DNA of 64,000 bases from Symsagittifera roscoffensis (taxonomy: Eukaryota; Xenacoelomorpha; Acoela; Convolutidae), in NCBI RefSeq assembly GCF_963678635.1, contig NC_087068.1, positions 45,739,013 to 45,803,012 on the forward strand. The letters are read 5' to 3'. Made by a program: the position numbers and the translations under genes. Below, one piece after another: positions 23,045 through 33,234 of this stretch (positions are counted from its first letter, which is position 1; each line of letters begins with the position of its first letter). A model generated the notes under the pieces. The model saw only the letters and a program-made list of their open reading frames with translations, was not told the DNA's origin and ran no database searches.

Positions 23045-23848
23045 TAAGAAAAACTACAATCAATTTTGATAAAATTTCGGGTTATATATTTTTTTTGCCG
23101 TAAGTTTTCCAAATTTGAGATGTGAGTGCTTCAATTTTAAGGTTTTTTGTCAAGTTTTTTTTTCACGCATATTTTAAGATATGAACAATGCTTAAAATTT
23201 CAGCCTGAATTGACTCAAAGGTGCTCTGAAGCTCTCAAATAATTGTTCAAATTGAAATGAGGCAAAGTAATCCCCGTATTTTTTCCTATCAGATGCAAAA
23301 TTTACTACTTGGTACTTCATATTGGATAAAGGGAGAGGGGTGGTACTAAAAACCCCGTTTTTTACCTTATTCACTTCGATATAATATTATTTTAAAACAA
23401 GTAAATACTAACTTAAAAAGCAGATAGAATAGTCCGATTATATTGTTTGAAAAACAGTCTTACTACTCTCAAAACTTATAAAAGCATTAGCTGCAGACCA
23501 AATTCAGCATTATTTCTTAAATCTCAACGAGGGGTTCGAAATTGATTGGAGCAACAGTTGACATTTTAGTGCGGTGGACTATAGTCCTGCTTTTGAACAA
23601 TCGGGTCCTTTTATTTTCCCCTCTTGCAGCTCCTAACCAAAACCCGCACCCCTTCGCAAACGGGGAGGGGGATTTAACCTAGAGAATCATTTAATAACTT
23701 CTTTTTTAGAAAGCCCCTTTCAAACTAACTCCAATCAGATAGAGACTATGGTGTAACCGTCAAACAAAAAGATCGACTATCCAAGACTACACCTACGATC
23801 ATTGTTGTTATTGAGTGAGAGTTAATCTGAGAAAGAAAGAACTTACAG

Positions 23849-24016
23849 TCTCCCCCTTGTGTGATGGCGTTTGTGAGTGGAATAGGTGGGTCGGGGAGCA
23901 CTGATTCGTCCACCTTCTCCCTCTCCTCCGCAAGACCCACTTCGAACCGGGAGAGGAGACAGTCATTGGTGGCTCTTAGGAGACACTCCGAAGTCATGAT
24001 TGCAGCTGCCGCTCAG
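23849..24016 (+). CDS. Candidate internal exon, 56 codons
   Basis: A GC-rich island has edges that coincide with AACTTACAG| on the left and CTCAG|GTGAGA on the right. It is open in one plus-strand frame in phase 0/0. It reads SPPCVMAFVSGIGGSGSTDS, then a Ser/Arg-rich stretch with NRERRQSLVALRRHSE (RRxS basophilic-kinase-like) and ends in MIAAAAQ. The minus strand is also open (ATG at 23997, GACT|GTAAGT donor at 23846), so strand is not certain. I prefer plus because both island edges match splice sites. Family not recognised. Confidence 0.4.
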
Positions 24017-24144
24017 GTGAGATTTTTCTGAATAAAAAATTATTCAGCCTGTATTTAAAAGTTCTGTCACTAATAGTTAGTTAAAAACTCAAAAATAAAA
24101 AAAACATGAAAAAAAGGGAAAAAACCGGGCACAACTACTCCGTT

Positions 24145-24206
24145 AACTTCTTCGAAAGCCATGACAATAATTCCCATCAACTTCTTCGAAAGCCATGACA
24201 ATAATT
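24145..24206 (+). repeat. Short tandem duplication
   Basis: AACTTCTTCGAAAGCCATGA plus CAATAATT occurs twice with a 34-bp period. A second, looser doublet (AAACTTCTAnCCATATAAT) lies at about 24300-24350. Confidence 0.7.
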
Positions 24207-24493
24207 AAGCATTAAAAATTAGAAAGGTTTTCAGAAAAAGATTTACAGGGTGCCCGGGTTAAAATTGCAGAGCTAATCAGCTCTGTCAGGTGTTGACCAA
24301 AAACTTCTAGCCATATAATTTCCACAAATAAAAACTTCTAACCATATAATACCATTTTTACTGAAGTTTGTATAGAAACTCTATGTTCAGCCTTTTTGGA
24401 TACATAAAAATTGTCTGACAAGTAGTTTTCGGACCTGAAAATAGCATTTTTCTATAAATGGAAATCAATTATTGTTCGAGTTTCGTTTTACAG

Positions 24494-24611
24494 TTACGGT
24501 TTGGTCTCAGAACATTATAACCAAAAGTTTTCTCACCTAAGAGGACCCATGGGTTGCGTGGCGAAAGTCTCACAGATTAACTACAAGCAGAAACCTTCCT
24601 TCAAAGTTGAG
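24494..24611 (+). CDS. Candidate internal exon, about 39 codons
   Basis: After a pyrimidine-rich acceptor (GAGTTTCGTTTTACAG) one frame stays open with coding-like codons. It reads YGLVSEHYNQKFSHLRGPMG, then CVAKVSQINYKQKPSFKVE, before composition turns AT-rich at GAG|GTTTTA, a weak donor. It enters in phase 2, so it cannot directly follow the phase-0 end of 23849-24016 unless another exon intervenes. If the ATG at 24549 is the start, the product would begin MGC, an N-myristoylation-like end. Not recognised. Confidence 0.3.
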
Positions 24612-25479
24612 GTTTTAATTTTTGCACAAAATTATAACAAAAAAAAAGTAATTTTTGCATACAACAGGAAATACTACTGTAAAAATTTCAGTGGTGAAAA
24701 AAAAAGACCTGTTTATTTTTAATTTCAAGTGTATCTTACCATATAACAACAAAAAATCGACTCTGTTCAACACAACAAAAATCCTATTTGCATAGATTTT
24801 TTTTGAAAATGTTTGTGTGAGCATAGAAGTCTTTTTGTGACTACAAAATAGAACTAAACAATTTTTTCATCAGTTTTGAATCTTTTATATGGAGAAATAT
24901 CTTTTATACAGGGAAAGATTTCAATACGTGGAACGGAAAGCACTTTTTTGAAAAGCAAAATCGACTGAATTAACAAAAATTTATGTTAATCTCATTTAAA
25001 ATCTCCAAAAACATTATTAAGCGTGTTTTCTAAAACTTTTTTCATAGGAGTTGATTTTTCCATAAAAGTTTCATGTTCTTGAATGGAAATTGTATGAGAA
25101 GCTTTTTTAAAGCAAAACAAAAGTATTCATTTCTTATAACGAGAAAGCTTTAGTGTCATCCAGAACCCGAAAAACTATATATAAACAAAGTCGGTCAAAA
25201 ATTTTTGTAAATTGTGAAAGCCGTTTGGCAAGCATTTTTCCATAGATTAAATGGTAATATAGGTTAATATATAAGAAGCATTTTTGCATGTATTTTATCA
25301 CTTTTCATATTATAACAGCAGTATTTTGGAATTCAGAACTGTAGCCTAGATGAAACTTAGTCAAATCTGAGAAATCCGTAGTGATCATCAATTTTTAACC
25401 GTAATTTTTCATCAATATTTCAGAGAAAATTCATAACTGTTACGACCATTTGAAAAATGTTGAGGGATTTTGTATTCGG

Positions 25480-26030
25480 GTAAATTTTAGTTTTTTTTAT
25501 TATTTTTTTTTGCTCAAAATCACAAATAATCATCAGAAAGGGTCGAGTGATATACGATATTAAAAACTTCTCAGTTGTGTTTCGAACGAATGTTGAGAAA
25601 AATTTTTTGGTTTTCGGTCTTCGAGATAATAAGTGAGCGTGCAGGCTTATAATATCCTAAGTAAGCTTAATTTAAGTCGTGAAAACCTAATTTTATTCGA
25701 ATTAAGTTTAATTTTGGAAAATTTATAGAGCCATTTTGGGAATCAAAATATTCAAAAATTTGAAAAATTAATGCGCAAAAATAGAGAACTTTTTTCTAAG
25801 CATACTTTTGATTTTTTACCACTTTGTTTCGTTTTTCTAGTAATTTTTCTGCCCAAATTGTTTTCCAATTGCCTTCATATACAATGACTGTCGATTATGC
25901 CTAAATTCTGTTTTTTGATCAGATCTTTTTTGTCACACCACGCAGTGTAAAAACGACACTCATTCGAATTTTTTTTAAATTTTTGTCGGAATATTCTAAG
26001 GTAATTTGCACAGTAACCAGCTATCCTTGT
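25480..26030 (+). repeat. Dispersed repeat family B, copy
   Basis: It is collinear with 15770-16345: GGGTCGAGTGATATACGATA, a GTGAGCGTGCAGGCTTATAA block, CCTAATTTTATTCG, then TTTTTTGTCACACCACGCAG near 25927. Divergence is high, indicating an old copy. Confidence 0.55.
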
Positions 26031-26039
26031 TAGTTTTTG

Positions 26040-26132
26040 CTTGTTATCAACCGGCTATCCTTGTTAGTTTTTGCTCTATATTATATAATCAAGATAGTAT
26101 ACAAAAACTAATCAAGATTATATAATATAGAG
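26040..26132. repeat. Doublet plus 17-bp perfect stem
   Basis: CTATCCTTGTTAGTTTTTGC occurs twice (about 26017 and 26056). It is followed by CTCTATATTATATAATC (26074-26090) and its perfect inverse GATTATATAATATAGAG (26116-26132). The region also holds CAAAAACTAATCAAG, the inverse of the doublet, so the whole is a small nested hairpin. Confidence 0.65.
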
Positions 26133-26464
26133 GAAATAAGCGTATTGGGAAATTGTAGACCAAAATTCAAATTTTGGCAGAAAACTTTCTAAACATATAA
26201 TTACGTTTTATTTTTCACAGATTTTGCCTTGACCACCGATAATGATAATCAAAACAGCACTGTTACAATACTGAATCAATATTGTTGCAGTACTGAAAAG
26301 TTCAACTCTGAATAATTGTCTAGTCAGAGTTAAAGTTTCATCGAGAGTCTGGTGTATTGCGTATTTTTAAGGAACCTTACTTTAGAAGTACTGATTTAAA
26401 GTACAAGACCTTTCCGCGAGGAAACAATGACTAGTGATGTATGATGATTGGCAAGCTTTGGCAG

Positions 26465-26790
26465 CGCAAGTTTAAATAAGACTGCTCGTATATCAGTAAA
26501 ACCCTGAATGTTCCGACTGCACTTAGGGCCAATTGAAAACATTTTTTGGTTGAATAGTTGACCAAATAAATGAGAACAAAGAGGATTTTTGTTCTTCAGT
26601 TTATCTCTCCATACGCAATTTAAAATACTAAGGGTGTGTTTAGCGTCTCGAATTGTGATAATATGATTAAATTGCTGGCCTCAATTCAGTTTGGAACGCA
26701 ATTGTTTACTTGTTATGCGTGTTATATGTACGCAATATATCGCACTTTAAATATACCCAATTGGCCAAATTAGCATTTTTAGCATAACTT
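26465..26790 (-). repeat. Dispersed repeat family A, inverted copy
   Basis: It opens GACTGCTCGTATATCAG (inverse of the family end), then GTTCCGACTGCACTTAGGG. GCCTCAATTCAGTTTGGAA follows near 26679 and AATTGGCCAAATTAGC near 26758, matching the inverse of the block order at 10975-11305. Confidence 0.55.
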
Positions 26791-27711
26791 AACAAAAACT
26801 GATTACAGGTGATATTTCTTTCTAAATTTGAGCTTTCGATAACAAAATCTCTCAGATGTTATAGAAATATTTGTCAAAAACGCTTAACAAGTCGAAAATT
26901 ACAATTGATTATAGTGTGACATTAAAAAAAAGTTACGGAAATGATAATCGATTAGAAAATTCAAAATTGCAACTGCGCTGTAAACTATTTCGATATTGAA
27001 CAGCCAATTAAGATTGAATTTCATACTTTTTTCTTAATCGCAGCCTTTTTCTCATGGATTTAACAGATAGCAAACAACGTAGATAAAACTATATAAGTGT
27101 TTTGTTTTTTTTGGGCACTAATATTATTGAAAATCAGAACCCCGAAAGTTTTGAGACGCTCTGTCTTGGTTTATTCTGAAGACTGAATTTATCACAAAAC
27201 AAAACTCTTTAATAGATTTTTTCAATCAGGTTACATGATTGCCAAATTGTTACACGTACGTTAAGAGTGGACTGAAATTAATATGTTTACTGCTTTTGAA
27301 AAATATAAAAAAAGAATGAGGTGAAAATTAAACAAAAATTTTTTAAAATCGAGTTTTTTTGCAATTCATTAATATCTAAACACATAATCGAAATAGTATA
27401 ATGTGAAAAAGAAGGCTTCAAAATTCAAACAAACAAAAAAAATGAAGGAAAACATTTTTCAACGAAAAATGTGAGCCGTTTTTACAGTTAAATGACAGCT
27501 GGGACAAAACTTTTTCAAACAAGTTTGCAAGTAAGATAATTATTGGGCAAGAACTAAAACGAATTTTGAGAAAAAATATTTCAAAAAATAAAAAAAAACC
27601 TAATTAATTCTACGACTAAAAAACAACTATTCATAGCAACTGTTTAACAGTGAATCTTGCAAGCTAAATTATACTAAAATTTGGATGCAGTAAATTTAGA
27701 AAGTTCGCTCA

Positions 27712-27981
27712 TTGCTGAGCAGAGTCAACAGCTGCTTTTTAGAGAGAGGACAACGGCCGAACCATGCGGTCATTTCACTGGTGCATCATTACAACCCGTG
27801 TCTAACTAAAATGTCAGCCTTATTATGGCAAAAAAAATCTGGTTGCGGTAATAAACGGTTTCAATTTTTAGTAGTTGGTAGTAGCTTAAGAGTTAACCAG
27901 GGTGATAATCATCGCCCGCTCAGAGTAAAAATGCGTTTGCATTTGCTAAGTCAAGCTCGGTCAGTGACAAGTTATTCATGA
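27712..27981 (+). CDS. Weak open frame in a GC-richer island
   Basis: A 90-codon plus-strand frame without a proper ATG start (first codon TTG) includes FLERGQRPNHAVISLVHHYN and ends at a TGA. Composition is GC-richer than its surroundings. Codon bias is only about even and splice sites are poor. It could be a decayed exon. No similarity was recognised. Confidence 0.15.
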   Translation: MLSRVNSCFLERGQRPNHAVISLVHHYNPCLTKMSALLWQKKSGCGNKRFQFLVVGSSLRVNQGDNHRPLRVKMRLHLLSQARSVTSYS

Positions 27982-28255
27982 TCAAGTCTGTAGGTTGATG
28001 AATCGGCGCTAAAAATCCCAGATCCAAATTACACCGAATCATCTTTGGATCAGCGCTTACTTCTGTTTTTTTTTCTTCAGAACAGTGCCCAAAAAACCAA
28101 AAGGGGGTCGATTACTGTCTGTAGCTGTCTAACTATATACACTTCCTTTTTAGGCTTGGCGGTTTCTATATTCCACAATGCGTATTATATACCATTATAT
28201 TCCAAACAATTATATTTCAATTAAAAATTTTCGCTGTTACATATTGAGCATGAAA

Positions 28256-28330
28256 AAAAAAGATTTTTTTGCTGATTTTTTTGCTGATTTTTGCTGATTT
28301 TTTACTGATTTTTTGCTGATTTTTTTTTCT
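28256..28330. repeat. TTTTTGCTGA minisatellite
   Basis: Five or six GCTGATTTTT-type units with variable T-run length lie in tandem. Confidence 0.8.
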
Positions 28331-28704
28331 TTGGTGAAAATATCGAGTTGTTAATAATCCTAAGCTGCAGGTCTCCATGATTTATCTCTGATTCAGTGCT
28401 GTTAATTAAACTATCATGGGCTACCACTTAATCAAGAAAATTATCGCTGCAATATCAACCCGGGAAAAGTTTTTAGCTGAATTAGTCTCTGCAAAAGTTT
28501 GCGGAAGGTAAAGTTTCGATGCAATCTTTTTTCATAAAAACAGAGAAACAAGTCAAATTCATAATCAAACCAGTTCAAACTATTAAGACTTTCCGGATAA
28601 AGTAATTTCGAAAAAGCCAAAACCCCCAGGGACAAGAAAGTAGAACCAAGTCGAATTCATAATCCAAAGTAGCTGACACAAAGCCATTTTACTGCCCCTT
28701 TCAG

Positions 28705-28911
28705 ACTTTCATTCAACAGCAGATTAGTCGAGCGTCCTGTGTTTCCGGTTCCCAATTACATTTCTGTTTCGAAGGAATCCCTCGTGTACGAAAGACCGAA
28801 TGCCCGAAGTTTATAATTTATACTAGCAATCTGATTCAATATTTAAAAACTCGAAGAAAAAATGCGCGAGAATCATTTAGTTTTGGGCTGTTAAAAACAT
28901 TAGTTGATTGA
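28705..28911 (+). CDS. Candidate terminal exon, 68 codons plus stop
   Basis: A strong acceptor (CATTTTACTGCCCCTTTCAG) ends at 28704. One frame is then open in phase 0: TFIQQQISRASCVSGSQLHF, CFEGIPRVRKTECPKFIIY and a basic Lys/Arg-rich tail to TGA at 28909-28911. The first 105 bases are GC-richer and the second half is AT-rich, so the true 3' boundary may be earlier. No GT donor fits the composition change at about 28808. Family unknown. It is the nearest candidate upstream of the gene at 29879. Confidence 0.3.
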   Translation, partial: TFIQQQISRASCVSGSQLHFCFEGIPRVRKTECPKFIIYTSNLIQYLKTRRKNARESFSFGLLKTLVD

Positions 28912-29878
28912 AACTTTTTGGGAATTCGGTCTTTCAGTCATGATATTAGCCCCCCCCCGCCCCATTTACTGAAGCTAGAGATAAGATAACTCTAAATTCC
29001 TCGGTTAACTGCGCAATGGGGGGCCTGGCTTATTGACTAAAGCAATCAGAATGTTTTCATTATTCGAGATAAATTGGGAATCTCTGTTTGCATTTAATCA
29101 AGCTTTAGGCTGACTTAAGTTGCATATGGACACGTTTGGTTGTCTGGTTCAAAGAAAATAACTTATAACTTGGACTAAATTTGAAAGTAGCAGAAAAAGC
29201 CATATTTGCTAGCTCCTCGATAAAACCGTATTTTTTTCTGAAAACCAGCGACGAAAATTTCCTCATAATTAGGGCTTTCATTTTTGATAAATATTATCCT
29301 TAGTGCAGAAGAATTTTTCGTTTTCATTTTTTAAAGCTTAGATATAATTCCCAAGTCGAAATTTACTCAATGAATGGCGTTTTTGATAGCACAACTATTG
29401 ACCGTAGGTCCATTTTTGAACTAAATAAACACCAATATGACTTCTAATCAAAAGTGGAATCAGATAATACCATTGAGTTCCTAGCGATAAAACCTTTTGT
29501 TCACGTGCGATCCTATTAATAACCATATAAATACCTATTTACGCCCAAATTTGAAGCTTATTAAGGTTTTGACTCTAAATTTAACAAAGTTGTGTACCCA
29601 TTTACAGCAGAAGATAAATTCCAGTTCAGTTAACTTAGATTATTTCAGTTAGAGGGAAAATAATTGGCAAAATTGTACCCCAACTTTGATTTCGTTTGAA
29701 GAGTGATTTAGAATTATAGTTGCGACTACTCACAAAACAGTATTTTTCTTCTTGTAAACCTTAGCCGACCATAAAACTATTCGCGTTTCCTTGCTCGTAC
29801 CTATTTTTTTGACAGTATTTATCTGGGATTCTGTTGTAAACTGAAATTGAAAAGAACTATAGGTTTAGTCTAGACATA

Positions 29879-30150
29879 ATGCTGAAAGATCGTACAACTT
29901 CCAGTGGTTCGGCTAGTCAAGCAAAACATAAGGCTCTCGCCGGATCTAAGGATTCCAGACGACGCCCAGGCGCATCCCAGGTTTCAACTGGAAACACCCC
30001 CCTTTACTCCCCAAATCCAGACCTGTCCAATTTATCACCACGAGAAACTCTCATGTTTTTTCAGCAACAACAGCGACGATCTATCTCAATGCACGCTCGA
30101 GGAGGTATATGCACGCCAGCGCCAGCGGCAACTTGCACGACAAAAAAATT
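29879..30150 (+). CDS. Candidate first exon of the gene split by the retrotransposon
   Basis: The ATG at 29879 opens a GC-richer, Ser/Lys/Arg-rich frame beginning MLKDRTTSSGSASQAKHKAL and reaching NLSPRETLMFF. After a T6 run (30056-30061) the most coding-like frame changes by one. The shifted frame reads NNSDDLSQCTLEEVYARQRQ, while the original gives Gln/Arg/Ser-rich sequence. GAG|GTATAT at 30104/30105 is the only good donor, yet GC-rich coding-like sequence runs on to about 30150. The likely protein is an intrinsically disordered N-terminus. Candidate downstream exons are 30438-30682 and 32722-40102. Function unknown. Confidence 0.45.
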
Positions 30151-30437
30151 TAAAATGCAACACAAAATATTAGCCCAAAAACTTTGACGGCTAATTTGAC
30201 CGGCATGAAAAGCTCAAATTTTGGGCTTGTTTTTTGACGTCAAATTCACAAAAAAAAACATTGATATATTTGAATTATTTTTTCCCTGAAAATTTTCAGA
30301 AAACTTATGTTTTGATATAGCTATCGATGCATTTGTACGCGTTTTTGATTTTTGCTCTTAAAGATATTAAAAAAATTTAAAAAGGCATACTTTAAAATAA
30401 AAATCAAATGTTTGGATCACGTTGTCGCGTTGGCAAG

Positions 30438-30682
30438 GAGTCACGTCGAGTCAAGAAGCCGACTTGGACTATGGTCGTCGTAGTATCCTTCTTGAATCCA
30501 TAGATGAATCGGAATTTAAAAGACGGGAGTCGGTAGTTCCGACAAGGAGTCCGTCACTGAAGCGGAAGTCACTGACAGCGGTTCTCGAGACGGACCCGAA
30601 AGCTGCCGATGCGTTCGCGTTGTCGAGTAGCGGTGATAAGAAGTTCGACATGCTCAAAGCAGAGTACTTGGACCTTCTAGAG
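30438..30682 (+). CDS. Candidate second exon, about 81 codons
   Basis: This is the most GC-rich non-element island in the window, in one open frame from about 30401, with codons strongly purine-first. It reads SSQEADLDYGRRSILLESID, a basic SPSLKRKSL motif and KKFDMLKAEYLDLLE. It closes exactly at CTAGAG|GTTAGT in phase 0. The acceptor is probably GGCAAG|GAG at 30437/30438, entering in phase 1, which fits an exon 1 donor at 30104 in the original frame. SPSLKRKSL resembles a phosphorylation or nuclear-import type basic patch, but that is only suggestive. Family not recognised. Confidence 0.5.
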
Positions 30683-32193
30683 GTTAGTGTTCAAGTTAAC
30701 TATCATAAATTTGTAGAACTTAATGCGCGCGACTGATATAATTTTTTGTTCCAACCACAGAATGCAAAAAGTAATTTTTGCATTCCGTCGCCTGTTTTTT
30801 TTCAAGCGGTTGAGAAATCACAAATAAACATTAGATAGATCGGAGGGGGTTATTAAATTGGAACCTTTTCAGTCGTGATCCATACTGGAGTAAGAAAGTA
30901 CCAGAAATAATTGCAGTAACTATTAATGAAAACTGATGCTTTAATTCAATGCCTTCCCCTCTCACAATTCTCCTTTCCGCATATGAAGGCTCATGTAGCA
31001 GGGTTTTAGCAAAAAAGGCAAATATTTCAGTATCCTACAAGAAACTTGTAAGTTTTTTGTAGGATTCTGCTTAGGAGAACAAAGCTTCTGTGCCAAGCCC
31101 CGGAATTCAAAATATTGCAGAGTTTTTTGAAGATTCTGCAATCTTATAGTTGTCTAGAAACTTCACTGATAGTTTAAGGATATATTCAATTCGTGGAAAC
31201 CGAATTAAATTCAAACATTTCTGTTTTTTTTTATTACTTAATGATAATTAGGTTAGTTATTGGTAGAAAAAACGGGTCATTAACACAGACAGCATTTTGT
31301 CTACGTTTTTACTAATATTACTAAAGACATCGTGAGAAAATTTTCAAGACATTGTTGGTTGTGCACTCGTGCTAACTCCACAAATATCTCTCGTTGTGAG
31401 TGAAAACTATGTTGTACCAATTATCAGTTGCATATTTTGCGAAATATCTAATAGAAGACATCAGAAGCTGCAGAAAATGCTTTAAATACCAGCAAAACAA
31501 GACTACTGCCCTGAAAGTTCTGACTGCCATTGAACGTCTATAGAGTAATGATAGGTTAAGAAAATGTTGCAATTTTTTGTAAACATATGGTAAAGTTTTT
31601 TAAAACATTTTTTTGTTGTTGAAACACATCACCCCACACACTATTTAAAGTTTAGAGTGACGTATTTAGTATCTAGTACCGTGTATGGTAGAAAAATTAA
31701 CATACCTCAGAACATATTGGAACAATTTCTTATCCTCTTGTGTGTTAACTGCACTAAGTTTATCTTGCGTTAATTATCTCAATATTGCCAGTCTTTCAAA
31801 CTCCAAACCTTCAAAACTTTGTGAGAAAAAATCGAGATCACAGGCTTTTAAAAAAAATTCACAAAATTAATAGCATTCAGATAAAACATCTATTAAGAAT
31901 TCCGTCAAATTTTTTGCAGAAAAAACCATCCCGAGTCCAAATAATTTATCTTTTTCTTTGAAAGTCCAAAAATCAAGTAAGTTGAAACAAGACTGTCAGT
32001 ATATCAGGAAAACGCCTGAGTTTTCTGACTACCCCTTAAAGCTGAAAAAATGCTGCCTTTCTTTCATCCCCCTTCAGGCTATGTACAAAAAAATAGATGT
32101 ATTTAGCTCATGTAGCGTATTTTTCAAACCAAATTATTGGTGTCAATTCAGGATTGATCTGTCTTCATTATCTGGATTGATCTGTTTCCATGA
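30683..32193. other. Putative intron, AT-rich, no gene
   Basis: It follows a GTTAGT donor. It contains part of an inverted family A copy (ACAAGACTACTGCCCTGAAA near 31498) and no supported exon. Confidence 0.4.
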
Positions 32194-32453
32194 AGCGATA
32201 ATTCGTAACAGGCGATAACTTGTAACAAGCGACAATTCGTTAAAAAAATTTAAGAGGCAAACACTAATTTATGCGCATTATTCCTCTCGTTCTGAAAGTC
32301 GACATACCAATTCCTTTGTTACGAATTGTCGCCTTTTACAAAATGTCGCTTGTTACGAATTGTCGCCTTTTACAAAATGTCGCTTGTTACGAATTGTCGC
32401 CTTTTACAAAATGTCGCTTGTTAAGAATTGTCGCCTGTTACGATTTTTTGCCC
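32194..32453. repeat. Word array around TGTTACGAATTGTCGC, with 34-bp tandem units
   Basis: On the left are two or three words of the form GCGATAATTCGTAACA (32195-32235). On the right, inverted words TGTTACGAATTGTCGC start at 32317, 32351, 32385 and 32419 with an exact 34-bp period. The shared spacer is CTTTTACAAAATGTCGCT, and a partial fifth unit lies at 32437. The middle about 80 bp is unrelated. The architecture mirrors 22381-22742. It lies in the putative intron before exon 3. Confidence 0.7.
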
Positions 32454-32721
32454 TACCATTCGTTTTGCCGCTTAAAACAAAACATCTTGCGCGTTAATTA
32501 TTACAAAGTGGCCCAGCTAGCAATTTTCCAAACCCCATAACGTTCCAAATTCTCCCATAAAATAGATCAACGGTAAATATGTATTTTTTTATATGGAGCA
32601 GAAAACAACAATATCTTTCAGATGGTATAGAAAATTTGCCAAAAACGCAACAATAAAAAGTAAAAACAAAAACTGAGGAAAAAACTACCACAAACATAAA
32701 CACTTCGTCACTCTCTTTAAG

Positions 32722-32885
32722 GATCGGAGCAACAAGACTGCTAGTGAATCGAGGCAAGGTCTTGAATATTCCGACAGCCACTCAGAAATGAACGATGATT
32801 TGAGTTATAATATGTTGATTCAAAACGGTTTGTTCAATCAAGAGAAGCTTTTAAACCAAGATAATTTACAAATTCAAAAAATCAA
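32722..32885 (+). CDS. Candidate third exon, 5' part, cut by the retrotransposon
   Basis: The acceptor TTCGTCACTCTCTTTAAG|GAT gives a frame in phase 0, exactly as the donor at 30682 requires. It reads DRSNKTASESRQGLEYSDSH, then LIQNGLFNQEKLLNQDNLQI and QKIK, with coding-like codons and a possible coiled-coil pattern. It runs into the 5' LTR at 32886. Beyond the 3' LTR the frame resumes at 40051 and reaches a GTAAGT donor. The first 60 bp resemble the inverted family A repeat (CAAGACTGCT...TTCCGACAGCC), so part of the exon may derive from that repeat, which lowers confidence. Confidence 0.4.
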
Positions 32886-33234
32886 ACAGCGTATAGTAAA
32901 GAAACTTATTGAGTCAAATAGACCACATCAACTAAAACATTACTATAGATTTTTATACTGATATAAGTACTTGGCGCTATATTTATATCTACATATTTAA
33001 CCAATTGGTATATTTATATAATCTATAGAGATCTGTTCTAATACGTTACTACGTAAAACTAAAACTCATTATGTTTTAGTTTCTATGAGTTCTGATTCTC
33101 ACATGCTTCGAGGTCAGTTCAACAAACCGAAAACAGATTCTCACATAACAATCTGAATTTAAGTTAGACACTAAATCTTATTTCAGACTTCATTTAGAAT
33201 CTCAAATCATCTCACACTTTCCGTGGGTATAACA
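32886..33234 (+). repeat. 5' LTR (terminal bases lost)
   Basis: Homologous to 39702-40050 over its whole length, starting ACAGCGTATAGTAAAG and ending GGGTATAACA. The six bases TGATAT that begin the 3' LTR are not present here: the flank reads AATCAA directly before ACAGCG. All nine differences from the 3' LTR fall in the first 200 bp. The last 150 bp are identical. Confidence 0.93.
33008..33030 (+). promoter_or_regulatory. TATA-like region in the LTR
   Basis: GGTATATTTATATAATC lies about 220 bp before the gag ATG. It is a plausible LTR promoter TATA element, present identically in both LTRs, and no transcription start could be defined. Confidence 0.35.

Noticed and set aside
22875-23069. A 64-codon Phe-rich frame
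   Set aside because: It is pure translation of the TTC/TTT tract.
23639-23690. Strong acceptor CCCCTCTTGCAG followed by a GC-rich stretch
   Set aside because: Two short frames end within 17 codons and no donor or upstream partner was found.
32317-32453. Regular repeats as a CRISPR array
   Set aside because: The 34-bp units are near-identical throughout with no unique spacers, the genome is eukaryotic and no cas genes are present.
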